A DNA stretch of 64,000 nt from Rhizobium sp. 16-449-1b (GCF_017741935.1 NZ_JAGHMH010000018.1:62001-126000), one strand, 5' to 3'; positions 51,169-61,109 are shown, counted from the stretch's first letter. The notes: generated from the letters alone by a model not told the origin. Translations and numbers: made by a program.

Positions 51169-52620
51169 TCAGTTCGCGCCCTTGATCACCTGGCCATTGA
51201 CCGTGATCGACCCATCGCGTGCGACGTTGACGTCCCAGCGCTGACGACCATCCGGATCGGTCTTGCCGAAACCCTTGACCATCATCAGGCCGAAGGAAAC
51301 CTGGTTGAGGTCAGGATTGCTCTTGGCCAATTCCTGGATGGCGGTGATCGTCTTGTCGAAGTCGCGCGCGACGATCGATGCATTCAACGAATAGGCCGTG
51401 GTGGACTCCGGAATGCCGCGGACTTCACCCGAGATCTCGGCGTCATAGACGCTGGAGCGTGCCGAAATCTTAGGGAAGGCAACGACGAACTCGCCATTGG
51501 TCAGGAGCTTCTCGAAAGCCTTGTCGCTTTCCGCCTTGCTCTTCTTGTCGTCGGCAAAATCGACCTTCATCAGCTCATCGCCGACAGCCGCCATGTTGAG
51601 TTCCGGAAAGGCGAACTGCAGGTCCACCTCTTCGGGAACGAAGGGCGCATACATCTCGGGAAGCAGAGCGCTGTTGAAGCTGATCTGCTTGGCAGCCATG
51701 CCGACATCGAACCGCATCGCATCGCTCGGACCGCTCATGCCGATCGTGTAGTCGACGCTGTCGGCGCCGCCGCTGCCGGCAACGCTCGACACGCTGACCT
51801 TGTTCATGGTTACCGTCTCGTTGAGGCTCGACATCAGCGGGAACGACTTGCGCACCAGCTCCTTGATCTCTTCGCTCTCGGCGCGCTTGAGCTTCTTCTC
51901 ATCGGCATGTTCGATGATGAAGGCGAGGATCGCGCGGAAATCATTGACGGAAACGCCGTTCACGGCAGCTGCGAAATCCACCGAGTCGGCGCGGATTTCG
52001 ACCGGCGGGACTTCCTTGCCGCTGATCGTCTCGACAAAGCCGTTCATCGTGCCGCTGCCGGCGAAATTGGTGCGGCCCTTCAGCTCGCCGTCCGACGAGG
52101 TCATCTTGTAGGTCGACGAGCCGGTTTCGACGCTAACCTCTTCCTTCTCCGTCTTCGACGTGAAGCGGAGCGCCTTGCTGGAAAAGTCGCCGGACTTCAG
52201 ATAGCTGATCGCCGGGTCGAAGATGCCGTTCGAAATCAGGGAATCGATGACATAGGTGAACTCGGTGTTAGGCTGGCCGGGCGCCTTGAACGTGCCGGTG
52301 ACGTCGAGCGAATTGTTGCCCTCGATCGTCCACAGGCCGCTCTCTTCAGGCGTAGCGAAGATCGACCACGGGTTCAGGCCCTTGATGGAGAAATTCTTCG
52401 GGTCTGCCTTCTTCAACAGCGCCGCGAAGTCATAAACGATCTCGTAGCGTGTTCCCGCCGGGTTGACGGTCACGAAGCCCTTGGCTGCATCCTTCGGCAG
52501 GAGCTTCGACAGGTTCGCCTCGATTTCCTTGGCGCCCTTCTGGTTGATCTCGACCGCGTAAGACGTCGAAACCAGACCAAGAAGAACGACAGCGGTCGCC
52601 GTTAGGGTCTTGAGTTGCAT
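51169..52620 (-). CDS. Hypothetical exported protein
   Basis: A 483-residue protein with a signal peptide (MQLKTLTATAVVLLGL... ending near SYAVE), so periplasmic or outer-membrane. The mature part has many short beta-strand-like repeats (SVETGSSTYKMTSSDGEL, GSGTMNGFVETISGKEV) and a regularly spaced VSSVAGSGGADSVDYTIGMSG block, suggesting a large beta-rich, possibly repetitive protein. I recognise no family with certainty; it resembles DUF945- or DUF2125-type rhizobial proteins only in general layout. GGGAGAAA precedes the ATG. It stands alone on the minus strand before the MHYT protein. Confidence 0.75.
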   Translation of the reverse strand: MQLKTLTATAVVLLGLVSTSYAVEINQKGAKEIEANLSKLLPKDAAKGFVTVNPAGTRYEIVYDFAALLKKADPKNFSIKGLNPWSIFATPEESGLWTIEGNNSLDVTGTFKAPGQPNTEFTYVIDSLISNGIFDPAISYLKSGDFSSKALRFTSKTEKEEVSVETGSSTYKMTSSDGELKGRTNFAGSGTMNGFVETISGKEVPPVEIRADSVDFAAAVNGVSVNDFRAILAFIIEHADEKKLKRAESEEIKELVRKSFPLMSSLNETVTMNKVSVSSVAGSGGADSVDYTIGMSGPSDAMRFDVGMAAKQISFNSALLPEMYAPFVPEEVDLQFAFPELNMAAVGDELMKVDFADDKKSKAESDKAFEKLLTNGEFVVAFPKISARSSVYDAEISGEVRGIPESTTAYSLNASIVARDFDKTITAIQELAKSNPDLNQVSFGLMMVKGFGKTDPDGRQRWDVNVARDGSITVNGQVIKGAN

Positions 52621-52702
52621 GCTGAATTTCTCCCGTACCATTTGAGGTCGCATGTGAAGGCTAGCCCCCCACCCTGTCAACCCAGCAGTTGCATGCGCGG
52701 CT

Positions 52703-55486
52703 TCAGGCGGCGATCTTGCGTGAACGCATCGGCATCGGCCGGCCGAGCAGATAGCCCTGTGCCTCGTCGCAGCCTTCGTCGAGCAGAATACCAAGCTGCA
52801 CATCCGTCTCGACTCCCTCCGCGAGCACCGGAATATTGAGGCTTTGCCCCAGCGCCAGGATGGCGCGGATGATCGCCTTCGCCTGCTCGCTCGTCTCCAC
52901 CTCGTTCATGAAGCTGCGATCGAGCTTGATCTTGTCGAACGGGAAGGCGCGCAACGTTTCCAGCGACGAATAGCCCGTGCCGAAATCGTCAATGGCGATG
53001 GAGACGCCGAGATTCTTGACCTGACGCAGTGTCAGCAGCGCCCGGTCCTTGTCGACGATGATCGACGACTCGGTGATCTCAAGCTCCAGGCGCCATGGCT
53101 CGAGCCCGGTCTCGAACAGGACCGAATGCACGAGATGGGCGATATCCTGGTGACCGATCTGGACGGGCGACAGGTTGACGGCGATCTTGTGCTTATTCGC
53201 CCAGCCCGCAGCCTCCTTGCAGGCCTCGCGAAGCACCCACTCCCCGATCGGAACGATCGCGCCGCATTCCTCGGCAACCGAGATAAACTCGCCCGGCGGC
53301 ACGTTGCCCCGCGTCGCATGATCCCAGCGCAGCAGTACCTCGTAGCCGGTGATGTCACCTGTTGAGACCGACTTCTGCACCTGGAAGTGCAGATGCAACT
53401 CGTTCTTTTCGATGGCCGACCACAGGTCGCTTGCCATCTTGCGACGGTCGCGTGCCGCCTCGTCCATCGCCACTTCATAGAAGCAGATGCGCTCGGAAAG
53501 CGTCGCCTTGGCGCGGTACATGGCAAGATCGGCATTGGCGAGCAATATCTCGCCCGTCGATCCATCCTGCGGATAGATGGCAACGCCGATGCTGGCGTCG
53601 GGATTGATGTCGAAATCATCGATCTGGAAGTCGCCGGTCAGGCTCGCCTCCAGCCGCGCCACGAAATCATGCAGATCCGCGATATCGGAAAACTGCTTGA
53701 TCGCCGCGAACTCGTCGCCGCCGAAGCGGGCAACGAATTCGTCTTCGCCGAGCAGCTTGCTCATGCGCTCCGAGAGCGTGACCAGAACCTGGTCACCGGC
53801 GCTATGGCCGCGCTGGTCGTTGATCTCCTTGAACTTGTCGAGATCGATGCCGATGACCGCGACCTTCGTGCCGGCACGCTTGGCGACAGCCAGATCCTGC
53901 GACAGGCGCTCGGAAAACTCGGAGCGGTTGGGCAATCCCGTCAACGCGTCGTGGCGCGCCATGAAGGCGATCTTTTCTTCCGAAATCAGCCGTTCCGTAA
54001 TGTCTTCGTAGGTTGCGACCCAACCGCCATCGGGAAGCTCGTTGAGGTTCAGCTGGATCGACCGGCCATGCGCGCCCTTGTGCACGATCGAGCGTTCACC
54101 CGATCTGAGCGCCCGCATCAGCTTGTCGTAATGCTCGGATGCGCGCTTTGCGACGGCCTCGGGATCCGAGAAGTGGATCTCGTAGCCGATCGCGATGATC
54201 TCCTTGTAGCTCATGCCGGGACGGATCGTTCCCTGCTCGAATTCGAAGATCTCGCTATAGCGGCGGTTTGCCAGCACGAGCCGTTCCTCGGCGTCGAACA
54301 GGCAGATGCCCTGCGAGACGTTCTCAAGTGCGAGATCGAGATTGCGCGAGACTTCCTTGATGCGGTCGCGGTCGGCCTTCTGCTCGGTCACATCCTTGGT
54401 GATCTTGGCGTAGCCGGCGATCTCGCCGTCGGCGTTCCAGATGGGATCGATCACGACATGCGCCCAGAAGGACGTTCCGTCCTTGCGGAACCGCTTGCCC
54501 TCGGCCTCGAATTTCCCCTCGGTGCGCGCCTTCAGCAGCGCGCGCTGCGGCAGGCCGGCGGCGCGCTCTTCCTCGGAATAGAAGCGCCCAAAATCCTCGC
54601 CGATGATTTCGTCGGCGGTATATCCCTTGGCGCGTTCGGCGCCGGCATTCCAGTTGGCGACCCGGCCATCCTTGTCGAGCATGTAGATCGCGTAATCGGT
54701 CACGCCCTGCACCAGCATCTCGAAACGCGCCTCGCTCTCCTTCGTCGAGCTTTCCGCACGCATCGCAAACAGCGCCGCTGCAAAGCCGGATGTAATCATG
54801 GACAGCGAGACCGAGAGAAGCGTGACGACCATGAAGCCGGTGGACATGGTCTCGCTCGGATCGATCACGGGTCCCGGCCCGGGCACGATCGTCAGCGCCG
54901 CCATGGCCGTAAAATGCATCGCCACGATCGCGGCGCAGACCGTCGCGGCAGGCATAAGCAGCTTGCGCGCATCGGTCTTGATATCGGGGAGCATATAAAA
55001 GCCGACGGCCGAGATGACCACCGCGCAAGACATCGAGGCAAGCACGAGCGACTGGTCCCAATCCATGCTGCCGGGAAACTGCACAGCCGTCATGCCGAGA
55101 AAATGCATCGACGTGACGCCGACACCGAACAGCATGCCGGCGAACGCCCGCCGCACCCTGCTCTCCGCGCCGGCAGCGAAAGCCACGGCGGCAAGCGTCG
55201 CGACCACCACCAGTACCAGCGACGTCAATGTTTCCGAAGTGTCGTAGCCGACGACCACGCCGCTATCATAGGCAAGCATCGCCACGAAATGCGTTGCCCA
55301 GATGCCGAAACCGCCGGCAGCACCACCCATCAAAAGCCAGATCAGGCGCGCTACCTTGACGGTGCTGCGCGCCCGCTGCAGCAGTGTCAGCGCGGCAAGG
55401 CTCGACAGGAAGCACAGGCATCCGGCCAAAACGACCAGCCTGAGATCATGCATGTAGGCAATGCAGTTAAAAACGGTAAGCATCAT
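52703..55486 (-). CDS. MHYT-PAS-PAS-GGDEF-EAL cyclic-di-GMP signalling protein
   Basis: A 927-residue inner-membrane protein. Residues 10-245 hold seven helices with the MHYT motifs (THFVAM at 65-70, SMHFLGM at 126, AMHFTAM at 189), thought to bind copper and sense a diatomic gas. Two PAS domains follow (about 250-370 and 380-500), a GGDEF domain with intact GGDEF at 589-593, and an EAL domain with EVL (E716), NLSP, DDFGTGYSS and AEGVE. Both catalytic sites look complete, so it may be bifunctional, but the RxxD inhibition site is missing. Two adjacent ATGs offer the start. Confidence 0.9.
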   Translation of the reverse strand: MMLTVFNCIAYMHDLRLVVLAGCLCFLSSLAALTLLQRARSTVKVARLIWLLMGGAAGGFGIWATHFVAMLAYDSGVVVGYDTSETLTSLVLVVVATLAAVAFAAGAESRVRRAFAGMLFGVGVTSMHFLGMTAVQFPGSMDWDQSLVLASMSCAVVISAVGFYMLPDIKTDARKLLMPAATVCAAIVAMHFTAMAALTIVPGPGPVIDPSETMSTGFMVVTLLSVSLSMITSGFAAALFAMRAESSTKESEARFEMLVQGVTDYAIYMLDKDGRVANWNAGAERAKGYTADEIIGEDFGRFYSEEERAAGLPQRALLKARTEGKFEAEGKRFRKDGTSFWAHVVIDPIWNADGEIAGYAKITKDVTEQKADRDRIKEVSRNLDLALENVSQGICLFDAEERLVLANRRYSEIFEFEQGTIRPGMSYKEIIAIGYEIHFSDPEAVAKRASEHYDKLMRALRSGERSIVHKGAHGRSIQLNLNELPDGGWVATYEDITERLISEEKIAFMARHDALTGLPNRSEFSERLSQDLAVAKRAGTKVAVIGIDLDKFKEINDQRGHSAGDQVLVTLSERMSKLLGEDEFVARFGGDEFAAIKQFSDIADLHDFVARLEASLTGDFQIDDFDINPDASIGVAIYPQDGSTGEILLANADLAMYRAKATLSERICFYEVAMDEAARDRRKMASDLWSAIEKNELHLHFQVQKSVSTGDITGYEVLLRWDHATRGNVPPGEFISVAEECGAIVPIGEWVLREACKEAAGWANKHKIAVNLSPVQIGHQDIAHLVHSVLFETGLEPWRLELEITESSIIVDKDRALLTLRQVKNLGVSIAIDDFGTGYSSLETLRAFPFDKIKLDRSFMNEVETSEQAKAIIRAILALGQSLNIPVLAEGVETDVQLGILLDEGCDEAQGYLLGRPMPMRSRKIAA

Positions 55487-55874
55487 ATATCCGGACCAAT
55501 TTGCCGTTTCGCTTTCATATGCGGGCGCTTAAGAAACCGGTAATTTCCGGCAGCCGGCGAAGTCTTGACGATTGCTAATCGCAACTGTCATTAATGCTCC
55601 GTCAACGGCGGTTGATCCTGAGTTTTGACTGGCGCTGACGGCGGATGTCTAAGTTGCATCAGCTCATGCTAAAGAATTACAGCATAGTCGTGTTCGCACC
55701 GCCGCGTCTCTCAAGCGCCGCGCCCTTGCCATTCCGCCGCAACTAGACTATAGCGCACGCGTCCGCACAGACACCCTTGGAGGCAATGCGGATGAGGATG
55801 GGGAAACCCGCCTCCAGTTCAGCGACAGGCGATGCCTGCGCCGAGCTCTCCAAATAACCTCGGAAGGAAAAGTC
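55487..55874. other. 388-base intergenic region between the divergent MHYT gene and rplY
   Basis: This holds the divergent promoters. A candidate rplY promoter is TTGACT (55625-55630) with 17-bp spacing to TCTAAG, which would give a leader of about 200 bases. The repeats CCGTCA...TGACGG (around 55599-55641) enclose it. No convincing gene or RNA structure is seen. Confidence 0.45.
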
Positions 55875-56486
55875 ATGAGCCACGAAAGCTACGAGCTCAA
55901 GGCCGAGGCGCGCGAACGGGTTGGTAAGGGGTCCGCCCGTGAACTTCGCCGCAATGGTCTCATCCCGGCTGTCATCTATGGTGACAAGCAGGCCCCAATT
56001 TCGATCTCCCTCAGCACCAATGAGGTAACGAAGCGCATCCACGCTGGCGGTTTCATGACCACCATCGCTACGATCGACGTCGACGGCAAGAAGTACAAGG
56101 TTCTGCCGAAGGACTACCAGCTCGATCCGGTCCGCGACTTCACCATGCACGTGGACTTCCTGCGCGTATCCGGCAACACCGCCGTTACCGTTGCGATCCC
56201 GGTTCACTTCATCAATGAAGAAAAGTCCCAGGGCCTCAAGGTTGGCGGCGTTCTGAACATCGTTCGTCACGACGTCGAAGTTCATTGCCCGGCTGATGCG
56301 ATCCCGGAATTCTTCAACGTTGACCTCAGCGGCAAGAAGATCGGCGACAGCATCCACATCTCCGAAGTCACCCTGCCGAAGGGCGTGACCACGGTTATCG
56401 ACCGCGACTTCACCATCGCTACGATCGTTGCTCCGGCAGCTGGCGTATCGGAAGAAGAAGAAGAAGCTGGCGAAGCTGAAGCTTGA
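55875..56486 (+). CDS. rplY: 50S ribosomal protein L25 / general stress protein Ctc
   Basis: A 203-residue two-domain L25 (CTC form). The N-terminal L25 domain (ELKAEARERVGKGSARELRRNGLIPAVIYGD) binds 5S rRNA, and the C-terminal TL5 domain (about 95-190) is normal for Rhizobiales. It ends in an acidic tail (EEEEEAGEAEA). The start follows GGAAGGAAAAGTC. A strong terminator follows. In many rhizobia pth comes next; here two signalling genes separate them. Confidence 0.96.
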   Translation: MSHESYELKAEARERVGKGSARELRRNGLIPAVIYGDKQAPISISLSTNEVTKRIHAGGFMTTIATIDVDGKKYKVLPKDYQLDPVRDFTMHVDFLRVSGNTAVTVAIPVHFINEEKSQGLKVGGVLNIVRHDVEVHCPADAIPEFFNVDLSGKKIGDSIHISEVTLPKGVTTVIDRDFTIATIVAPAAGVSEEEEEAGEAEA

Positions 56487-56526
56487 TCATTTGATCGCTT
56501 GAACGCTTGAACGCTTTGTAAAGTAT

Positions 56527-56559
56527 AAGACCCGCTTTCTCCGGAAAGCGGGTCTTTTC
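56527..56559 (+). terminator. Rho-independent terminator of rplY
   Basis: A 13-bp perfect stem (AAGACCCGCTTTC / GAAAGCGGGTCTT, loop TCCG) begins 40 bases after the rplY stop and is followed by TTTT. Confidence 0.9.
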
Positions 56560-56681
56560 ATTTGTTCGGACAGAGCCGCTTCAACTTCGATTAAGACATT
56601 TCGTGGAAGCATGCCCCATCGTTTCAGAGCAAGTTCTGTTCTGAACGAAAAAATTGTGCGGCAAGGGGCAGACGCAGGAAA

Positions 56682-59039
56682 ATGCATAATTCCGTTCAGA
56701 ACAGATTTCTAGGAATTGTGTTCGCTGCACTGCTTCTGCTCGTAGCCCCGCTTTTTGTTCTGTTCCTTTTCCTGTCCTCCGGACGCGCCGAAAAGGAAAT
56801 CCGCGACCACATCTCCGTTCTTCTCGTCGCCAACTCGCAAGCACTGGCAAAGCCGCTTTGGGATTTGGACGAAGACAGCGTCGCGCAGATCAGCGCCGCC
56901 GTCGTCTCGCAGGGCAACATCGTCAAGGTTCAGGTCCGCGACGAATCCGGCCAGCTTGATGTCACCCAGTCGACAATCCCCGCTTCCTATAACGGCCAGC
57001 TGATCGAAGTCTCGCACGCAATCACCTACACCACGCTCGACGGTCCGAAGAAGCTGGGCACGATCTCGGTCTTCTATCCCGCGCCGGACCTGTTCTCCGG
57101 CCTGAAGAATGAAGAGATCATCTTCCTGTCGATCTTCGTCTTCGCCGTTCTGATCGTCTTTTGCGCCGCCCTCATCGGCAACCGCATCGTCCTCGTTCGT
57201 CCGCTGATGCGCTTGATCGCGGCGATCGAAGCCACCGGCCAGCTCGGCTCGCGCCACCATGTCGATTGGCGCTCCAACGACGAGATGGGCCGCCTTGCCA
57301 AGAGCTTCAACACCATGCAGTCCAAGCTGGAAAGCGAGGAGCAGGAGCTGAAGCTCGCGCACCGCCGCGCCATCGACATCTACAATCTGACGCCTGCAAT
57401 GCTGTTCTCGCTCGACGAAAACGACCACATCACCGCCGTCAGCGACTACTGGCTCGCCGCCACCGGCTACGAGCGCGATGATATCATCGGCAACCGCTTC
57501 ACCGATCTAGTCACCCCGGACGCCCGCAGCGCCTTCCTCGGCCGCAAGGGTGAGCTGAATGGCGGCGCGACTGTCGATGTCACCGTCAAGTTCCTCTGCG
57601 CCGACGGCCGCGTCATGGACGTGCTGATCCTAGAATCGAAGACTGCCACCGGCGGCCAGGGCGGCCTGTCGCTGTCGGTCATGACCGACGTCACGGCGCT
57701 GAAGGCCTCGGAAGCCCGCAACCACAAGCAGGCGATCACCGACCATCTCACGGGCCTTCTTAATCGCCAGGGCTTCGAGACTGTGCTCGACGGCAAGATC
57801 CGCGAGGCGGACGCCGCCAACCAGGAACTCGCCTGCCTCTTCGTCGATCTCGACCGCTTCAAGTGGATCAACGACAATCTCGGCCACGCCGAGGGTGACA
57901 AGGCGTTGCGCGAGTTCGTCGGCCGCTTGAAGAGCAAGCTTGCGCCGACGGATGTGGCCGCCCGCCTCGGCGGTGACGAGTTCGCGATCTTGCTGCCATC
58001 CGGCAACGCCGCCGAGCGCGCCGACTTGATGGCCGAGATGCTCGCCTCCATCTTCAACGAGCCCTTCGGCACCGACATGCATCTGAGCGCCAGCGTCGGC
58101 ATCGCCATCTATCCGCGCCACGCCGACAATGCCGCCGAGCTACTGCAGAAATCCGACATGGCGATGTATGCCAAGAAGCGCGACGGCAAGAACGGCGCCC
58201 AGCACTTCGACAACGGCATGGTTGATCACGCCCGCGCCCGCGCCGAGATCGAAAGCTGCATCGAGATCGGCCTGATCGAGGACTGGTTCGCGGCCTACCT
58301 CCAGCCGATCGTCAATCTCAACGGTCGCGGCGTCGCCGGCTTCGAAGCGCTGATGCGCCTCAACCACCCGGTAAAGGGTCTCATGGCCCCTGCCGAGGTC
58401 ATCAACGTCGCCGAAGAGACCGGAAAGATCATCCGCGTCGGCAACGTCATCATGGAGAAGGCGATCGAGCACCTGGCGACGCTCTCGGCGCTCCCCGGCC
58501 TTGCGAACAGCTACCTCGCCATCAACTTCTCGCCGCTGCAGTTCGAGCCGTCGCTGCCTGCACGGCTGGCCTCGCTGCTCATGCGGTATAACATTCGCCC
58601 CGAGCGGATCGTCGTCGAGATCACCGAGGCCGTGCTGATGCACAACAACCCCGAGATCCGCAAGATCGTCAGCGATATCCGCCAGTTCGGCTGCCGCATC
58701 GCGCTCGACGACTTCGGCACCGGCTACTCCTCGCTCAGCTATCTCAACCGCTTCCCCGTCGACATCATCAAGATCGACCAGTCGTTTACGCGCTCGATCA
58801 ACGATGCCAACGAGGACATCAGGCAGAAGAGCCGCACGCTCGTCGAAAGCATCACCACCCTCTCGCACAAGATGGGCTGCAACGTGATCGCCGAGGGCAT
58901 CGAGACCGAGCAGGAATGCCATACGCTATGCGAGATGGGTCTCGACTACGGCCAGGGCTACCTCTTCCACCGTCCGCAAACCGTCGAGCAGCTGATGACC
59001 CGGTTGGCGGACGCCGACACGCTTGCCCGCGCCTCGTAA
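56682..59039 (+). CDS. HAMP-PAS-GGDEF-EAL cyclic-di-GMP signalling protein
   Basis: A 785-residue membrane sensor. Helices at 10-32 and 146-169 flank a ~110-residue periplasmic domain; HAMP (168-222), PAS (230-345), GGDEF (GGDEF at 430-434) and EAL (E555 A556 L557) follow. The EAL motifs NFSPLQF, ITEAVL, DDFGTGYSS and AEGIE are complete, and GGDEF is intact, so it could make or break cyclic-di-GMP. The solute-binding protein gene starts 17 bases downstream, so the periplasmic domain may read a ligand delivered by it. It sits between rplY and pth, after the strong rplY terminator. Confidence 0.92.
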   Translation: MHNSVQNRFLGIVFAALLLLVAPLFVLFLFLSSGRAEKEIRDHISVLLVANSQALAKPLWDLDEDSVAQISAAVVSQGNIVKVQVRDESGQLDVTQSTIPASYNGQLIEVSHAITYTTLDGPKKLGTISVFYPAPDLFSGLKNEEIIFLSIFVFAVLIVFCAALIGNRIVLVRPLMRLIAAIEATGQLGSRHHVDWRSNDEMGRLAKSFNTMQSKLESEEQELKLAHRRAIDIYNLTPAMLFSLDENDHITAVSDYWLAATGYERDDIIGNRFTDLVTPDARSAFLGRKGELNGGATVDVTVKFLCADGRVMDVLILESKTATGGQGGLSLSVMTDVTALKASEARNHKQAITDHLTGLLNRQGFETVLDGKIREADAANQELACLFVDLDRFKWINDNLGHAEGDKALREFVGRLKSKLAPTDVAARLGGDEFAILLPSGNAAERADLMAEMLASIFNEPFGTDMHLSASVGIAIYPRHADNAAELLQKSDMAMYAKKRDGKNGAQHFDNGMVDHARARAEIESCIEIGLIEDWFAAYLQPIVNLNGRGVAGFEALMRLNHPVKGLMAPAEVINVAEETGKIIRVGNVIMEKAIEHLATLSALPGLANSYLAINFSPLQFEPSLPARLASLLMRYNIRPERIVVEITEAVLMHNNPEIRKIVSDIRQFGCRIALDDFGTGYSSLSYLNRFPVDIIKIDQSFTRSINDANEDIRQKSRTLVESITTLSHKMGCNVIAEGIETEQECHTLCEMGLDYGQGYLFHRPQTVEQLMTRLADADTLARAS

Positions 59040-59056
59040 ACGCAAGAGAGAAGCCG

Positions 59057-59779
59057 ATGATCAAACCACTGCTGCTTCTTGCTCTCCTGAGCCTGCCCCT
59101 CGCCGGTCCGACGCGTGCGGCCACCGTCAATTTCGTCACCGAGGAGTATCCCCCTTTCAGCTATCACGAAGGCGATACCCTGAAAGGAACATCGGTGGAG
59201 CAGGTGCAGCTGCTGATGCAGAAAGCCGATATCGATATGCGCATCGAGCTGCTGCCCTGGACCCGCGCCTATGCGGCGGCCCAGGCCACGCCGATGACCT
59301 GCCTCTTCACGACGGCGCACAGCCCCGAGCGCGACAAGCTGTTCAAATGGGTCGAGCCGCTTCTGGTGGACGACAATATTCTCGTGGCCACCGCCTCCTC
59401 GGGCATTGGCGAAACCGATCTGGACGACACCCGGCGTTACGTCATCGGCACGCATCGCGGCGACTACACCGAGAAATTGCTGAAGGAAAAGGACTTCCCC
59501 AGGATCGACGTCGCCAGCGACTTCCCCTCGACGCTGCGCAAGCTCGTGAACGGCCGCATCGACCTCATGCCGATCTCGGAGATCTACTTCGAAAAGCTCA
59601 AGCAGGATCAGCCGCTCGTGCGCGTCGCCACGCTCTCTTCCCAATCGCTCGGGATAGCTTGCGAGAAGAGCTTCCCCGAGGACATAAGGAGCAGGATGCA
59701 GCAGGCGCTCGACGCATTGATCACGGAGGGCACGCAGCGCGCGATCTTCGCCAAATACGGCCTGCACTCGCGTCACTGA
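59057..59779 (+). CDS. Periplasmic solute-binding protein (family 3), probably a signalling partner
   Basis: A 240-residue secreted protein with a signal peptide (MIKPLLLLALLSLPLAGP... cleaved near TRAAT). The rest is the family 3 binding fold (FVTEEYPPFSYHEGDTLKGTSVEQVQLLM), as in amino-acid binding proteins or the sensors of some c-di-GMP systems. There is no permease or ATPase gene nearby, so it is unlikely to feed an importer; the gene begins 17 bases after a GGDEF-EAL sensor. I infer that it presents ligands to that sensor. GAGAGAAG precedes the ATG. Confidence 0.85.
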   Translation: MIKPLLLLALLSLPLAGPTRAATVNFVTEEYPPFSYHEGDTLKGTSVEQVQLLMQKADIDMRIELLPWTRAYAAAQATPMTCLFTTAHSPERDKLFKWVEPLLVDDNILVATASSGIGETDLDDTRRYVIGTHRGDYTEKLLKEKDFPRIDVASDFPSTLRKLVNGRIDLMPISEIYFEKLKQDQPLVRVATLSSQSLGIACEKSFPEDIRSRMQQALDALITEGTQRAIFAKYGLHSRH

Positions 59780-59902
59780 CAGCGCGTCTCCGCCCCCGCC
59801 TCATCGATTCTGGCCGCCATCGACACGCTTGCGCTTGACTTCAGCGTCGTTTCGCGGTGGTGAACACGTTCAGAATCTGAAACGCCCAGGAATGAACGCG
59901 CC

Positions 59903-60649
59903 ATGCTTGTTATCGCCGGCCTCGGCAATCCCGGCAGACAATATGCCGGCAACCGCCACAATATCGGCTTCATGGCCGTGGACGCCATCCACCGCCGCCA
60001 CTCGTTTTCGCCCTGGTCGAAGAAGTTCAAGGCCGAGATCTCCGAAGGCGAGATCGCGGGCGAGAAGGTCCTGCTGATCAAGCCGCAGACCTACATGAAC
60101 CTGTCTGGCGAATCCGTCGGCGAGGCCATGCGCTTCTACAAGCTGCAGCCATCCGACATCGTCGCCATCTACGACGAACTCGACCTCGCGCCCGCCAAGG
60201 CCCGCATCAAGGTCGGCGGCGGCCACGGCGGCCATAACGGCGTGAAGTCGCTCGACGCCCATTGCGGCAGGGACTACCGCCGCCTGCGCCTCGGCATCGG
60301 CCATCCCGGCAACAAGGATCTGGTGCACAACTACGTGCTCGGCGATTTCGCCAAGGTCGACCAGCAGTGGCTGGAACCCATGCTCGACGCGCTCGCCGAC
60401 AATCTCGAGATGCTGGTCAAGCGCGAGGATTCGCAGCTGATGAACAAGCTGGCGCTCGCCGTCGGCGGCAAGGAAGACGAGGATAAGCCGAAGCCCGCCA
60501 AGCCTGACAGTGCGAACGCAGCCGCTCAGAAACCTGCAGGCAAATCGCACATCCATCAGGCCCGCAACAGCGCCCAGCCGAAAAAGCTGCCGACGACGGG
60601 ACCGATGGCCGAAATGCTGAAGAAGATGTTCGGCAACAAGGAAGACTGA
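59903..60649 (+). CDS. pth: Peptidyl-tRNA hydrolase
   Basis: A 248-residue cytoplasmic enzyme that frees tRNA from drop-off peptidyl-tRNA. The catalytic H19 is in YAGNRHNIGF, and the other family residues (N in NLSGESV; IYDELDLAP) are present. It is about 50 residues longer than E. coli Pth: the last part is a Lys/Ala/Pro-rich tail (EDKPKPAKPD...KKLPTTG) typical of rhizobial forms. The GNAT gene begins three bases after the stop, so the two are coupled. GGAATGAACG precedes the ATG. Confidence 0.95.
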   Translation: MLVIAGLGNPGRQYAGNRHNIGFMAVDAIHRRHSFSPWSKKFKAEISEGEIAGEKVLLIKPQTYMNLSGESVGEAMRFYKLQPSDIVAIYDELDLAPAKARIKVGGGHGGHNGVKSLDAHCGRDYRRLRLGIGHPGNKDLVHNYVLGDFAKVDQQWLEPMLDALADNLEMLVKREDSQLMNKLALAVGGKEDEDKPKPAKPDSANAAAQKPAGKSHIHQARNSAQPKKLPTTGPMAEMLKKMFGNKED

Positions 60650-60651
60650 CC

Positions 60652-61107
60652 ATGTCCCCCTCGCCTCTTGCCATCCGCACGGCCGAAGCGGGAGACCTCG
60701 CAGCGCTTCTCGCGCTCTATAGGGACATGAACCCCAGCGACCCCGCCATCGATCCAACGGTAGCGCAGGAGCGCTTTACGTCCATGCTGACCCATCCCGG
60801 CATGCGCGTCCTGGTGGGCGTGGCCGACGATGCGCTGGCCGCGTCGGTGACGCTGATCATCATGCCCAACCTCACCCGCGGCGGCGCGCCATACGCGCTG
60901 ATCGAAAACGTCGCCACATCAACGCCATATCGCCGGCGCGGCTATGCCAGCGCCCTGATCGGGCATGCGATCGAGCTCTCTTGGCAGGCCGGTTGCTACA
61001 AGGTGATGCTGCTCACCGGACGCACCGATCCCGGCATCCATCGCTTCTACGAAAGCTGCGGCTTCGTGCAGAACAAGACAGGCTTCCAGATCAGAAGAAG
61101 CGTCTGA
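60652..61107 (+). CDS. GNAT family N-acetyltransferase
   Basis: A 151-residue acetyltransferase. The acetyl-CoA loop is YRRRGYASALIGHAI, the standard R/QxxGxG/A motif A, followed by LLTGRTDPGIHRFYESCGFV with its motif-B phenylalanine. The start overlaps the pth stop context (TGACCATG), so it is in the pth operon. Substrate unknown; RimI-like proteins or antibiotics are possible. It is tail-to-tail with clpS2, two bases apart. Confidence 0.87.
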   Translation: MSPSPLAIRTAEAGDLAALLALYRDMNPSDPAIDPTVAQERFTSMLTHPGMRVLVGVADDALAASVTLIIMPNLTRGGAPYALIENVATSTPYRRRGYASALIGHAIELSWQAGCYKVMLLTGRTDPGIHRFYESCGFVQNKTGFQIRRSV

Positions 61108-61109
61108 AC

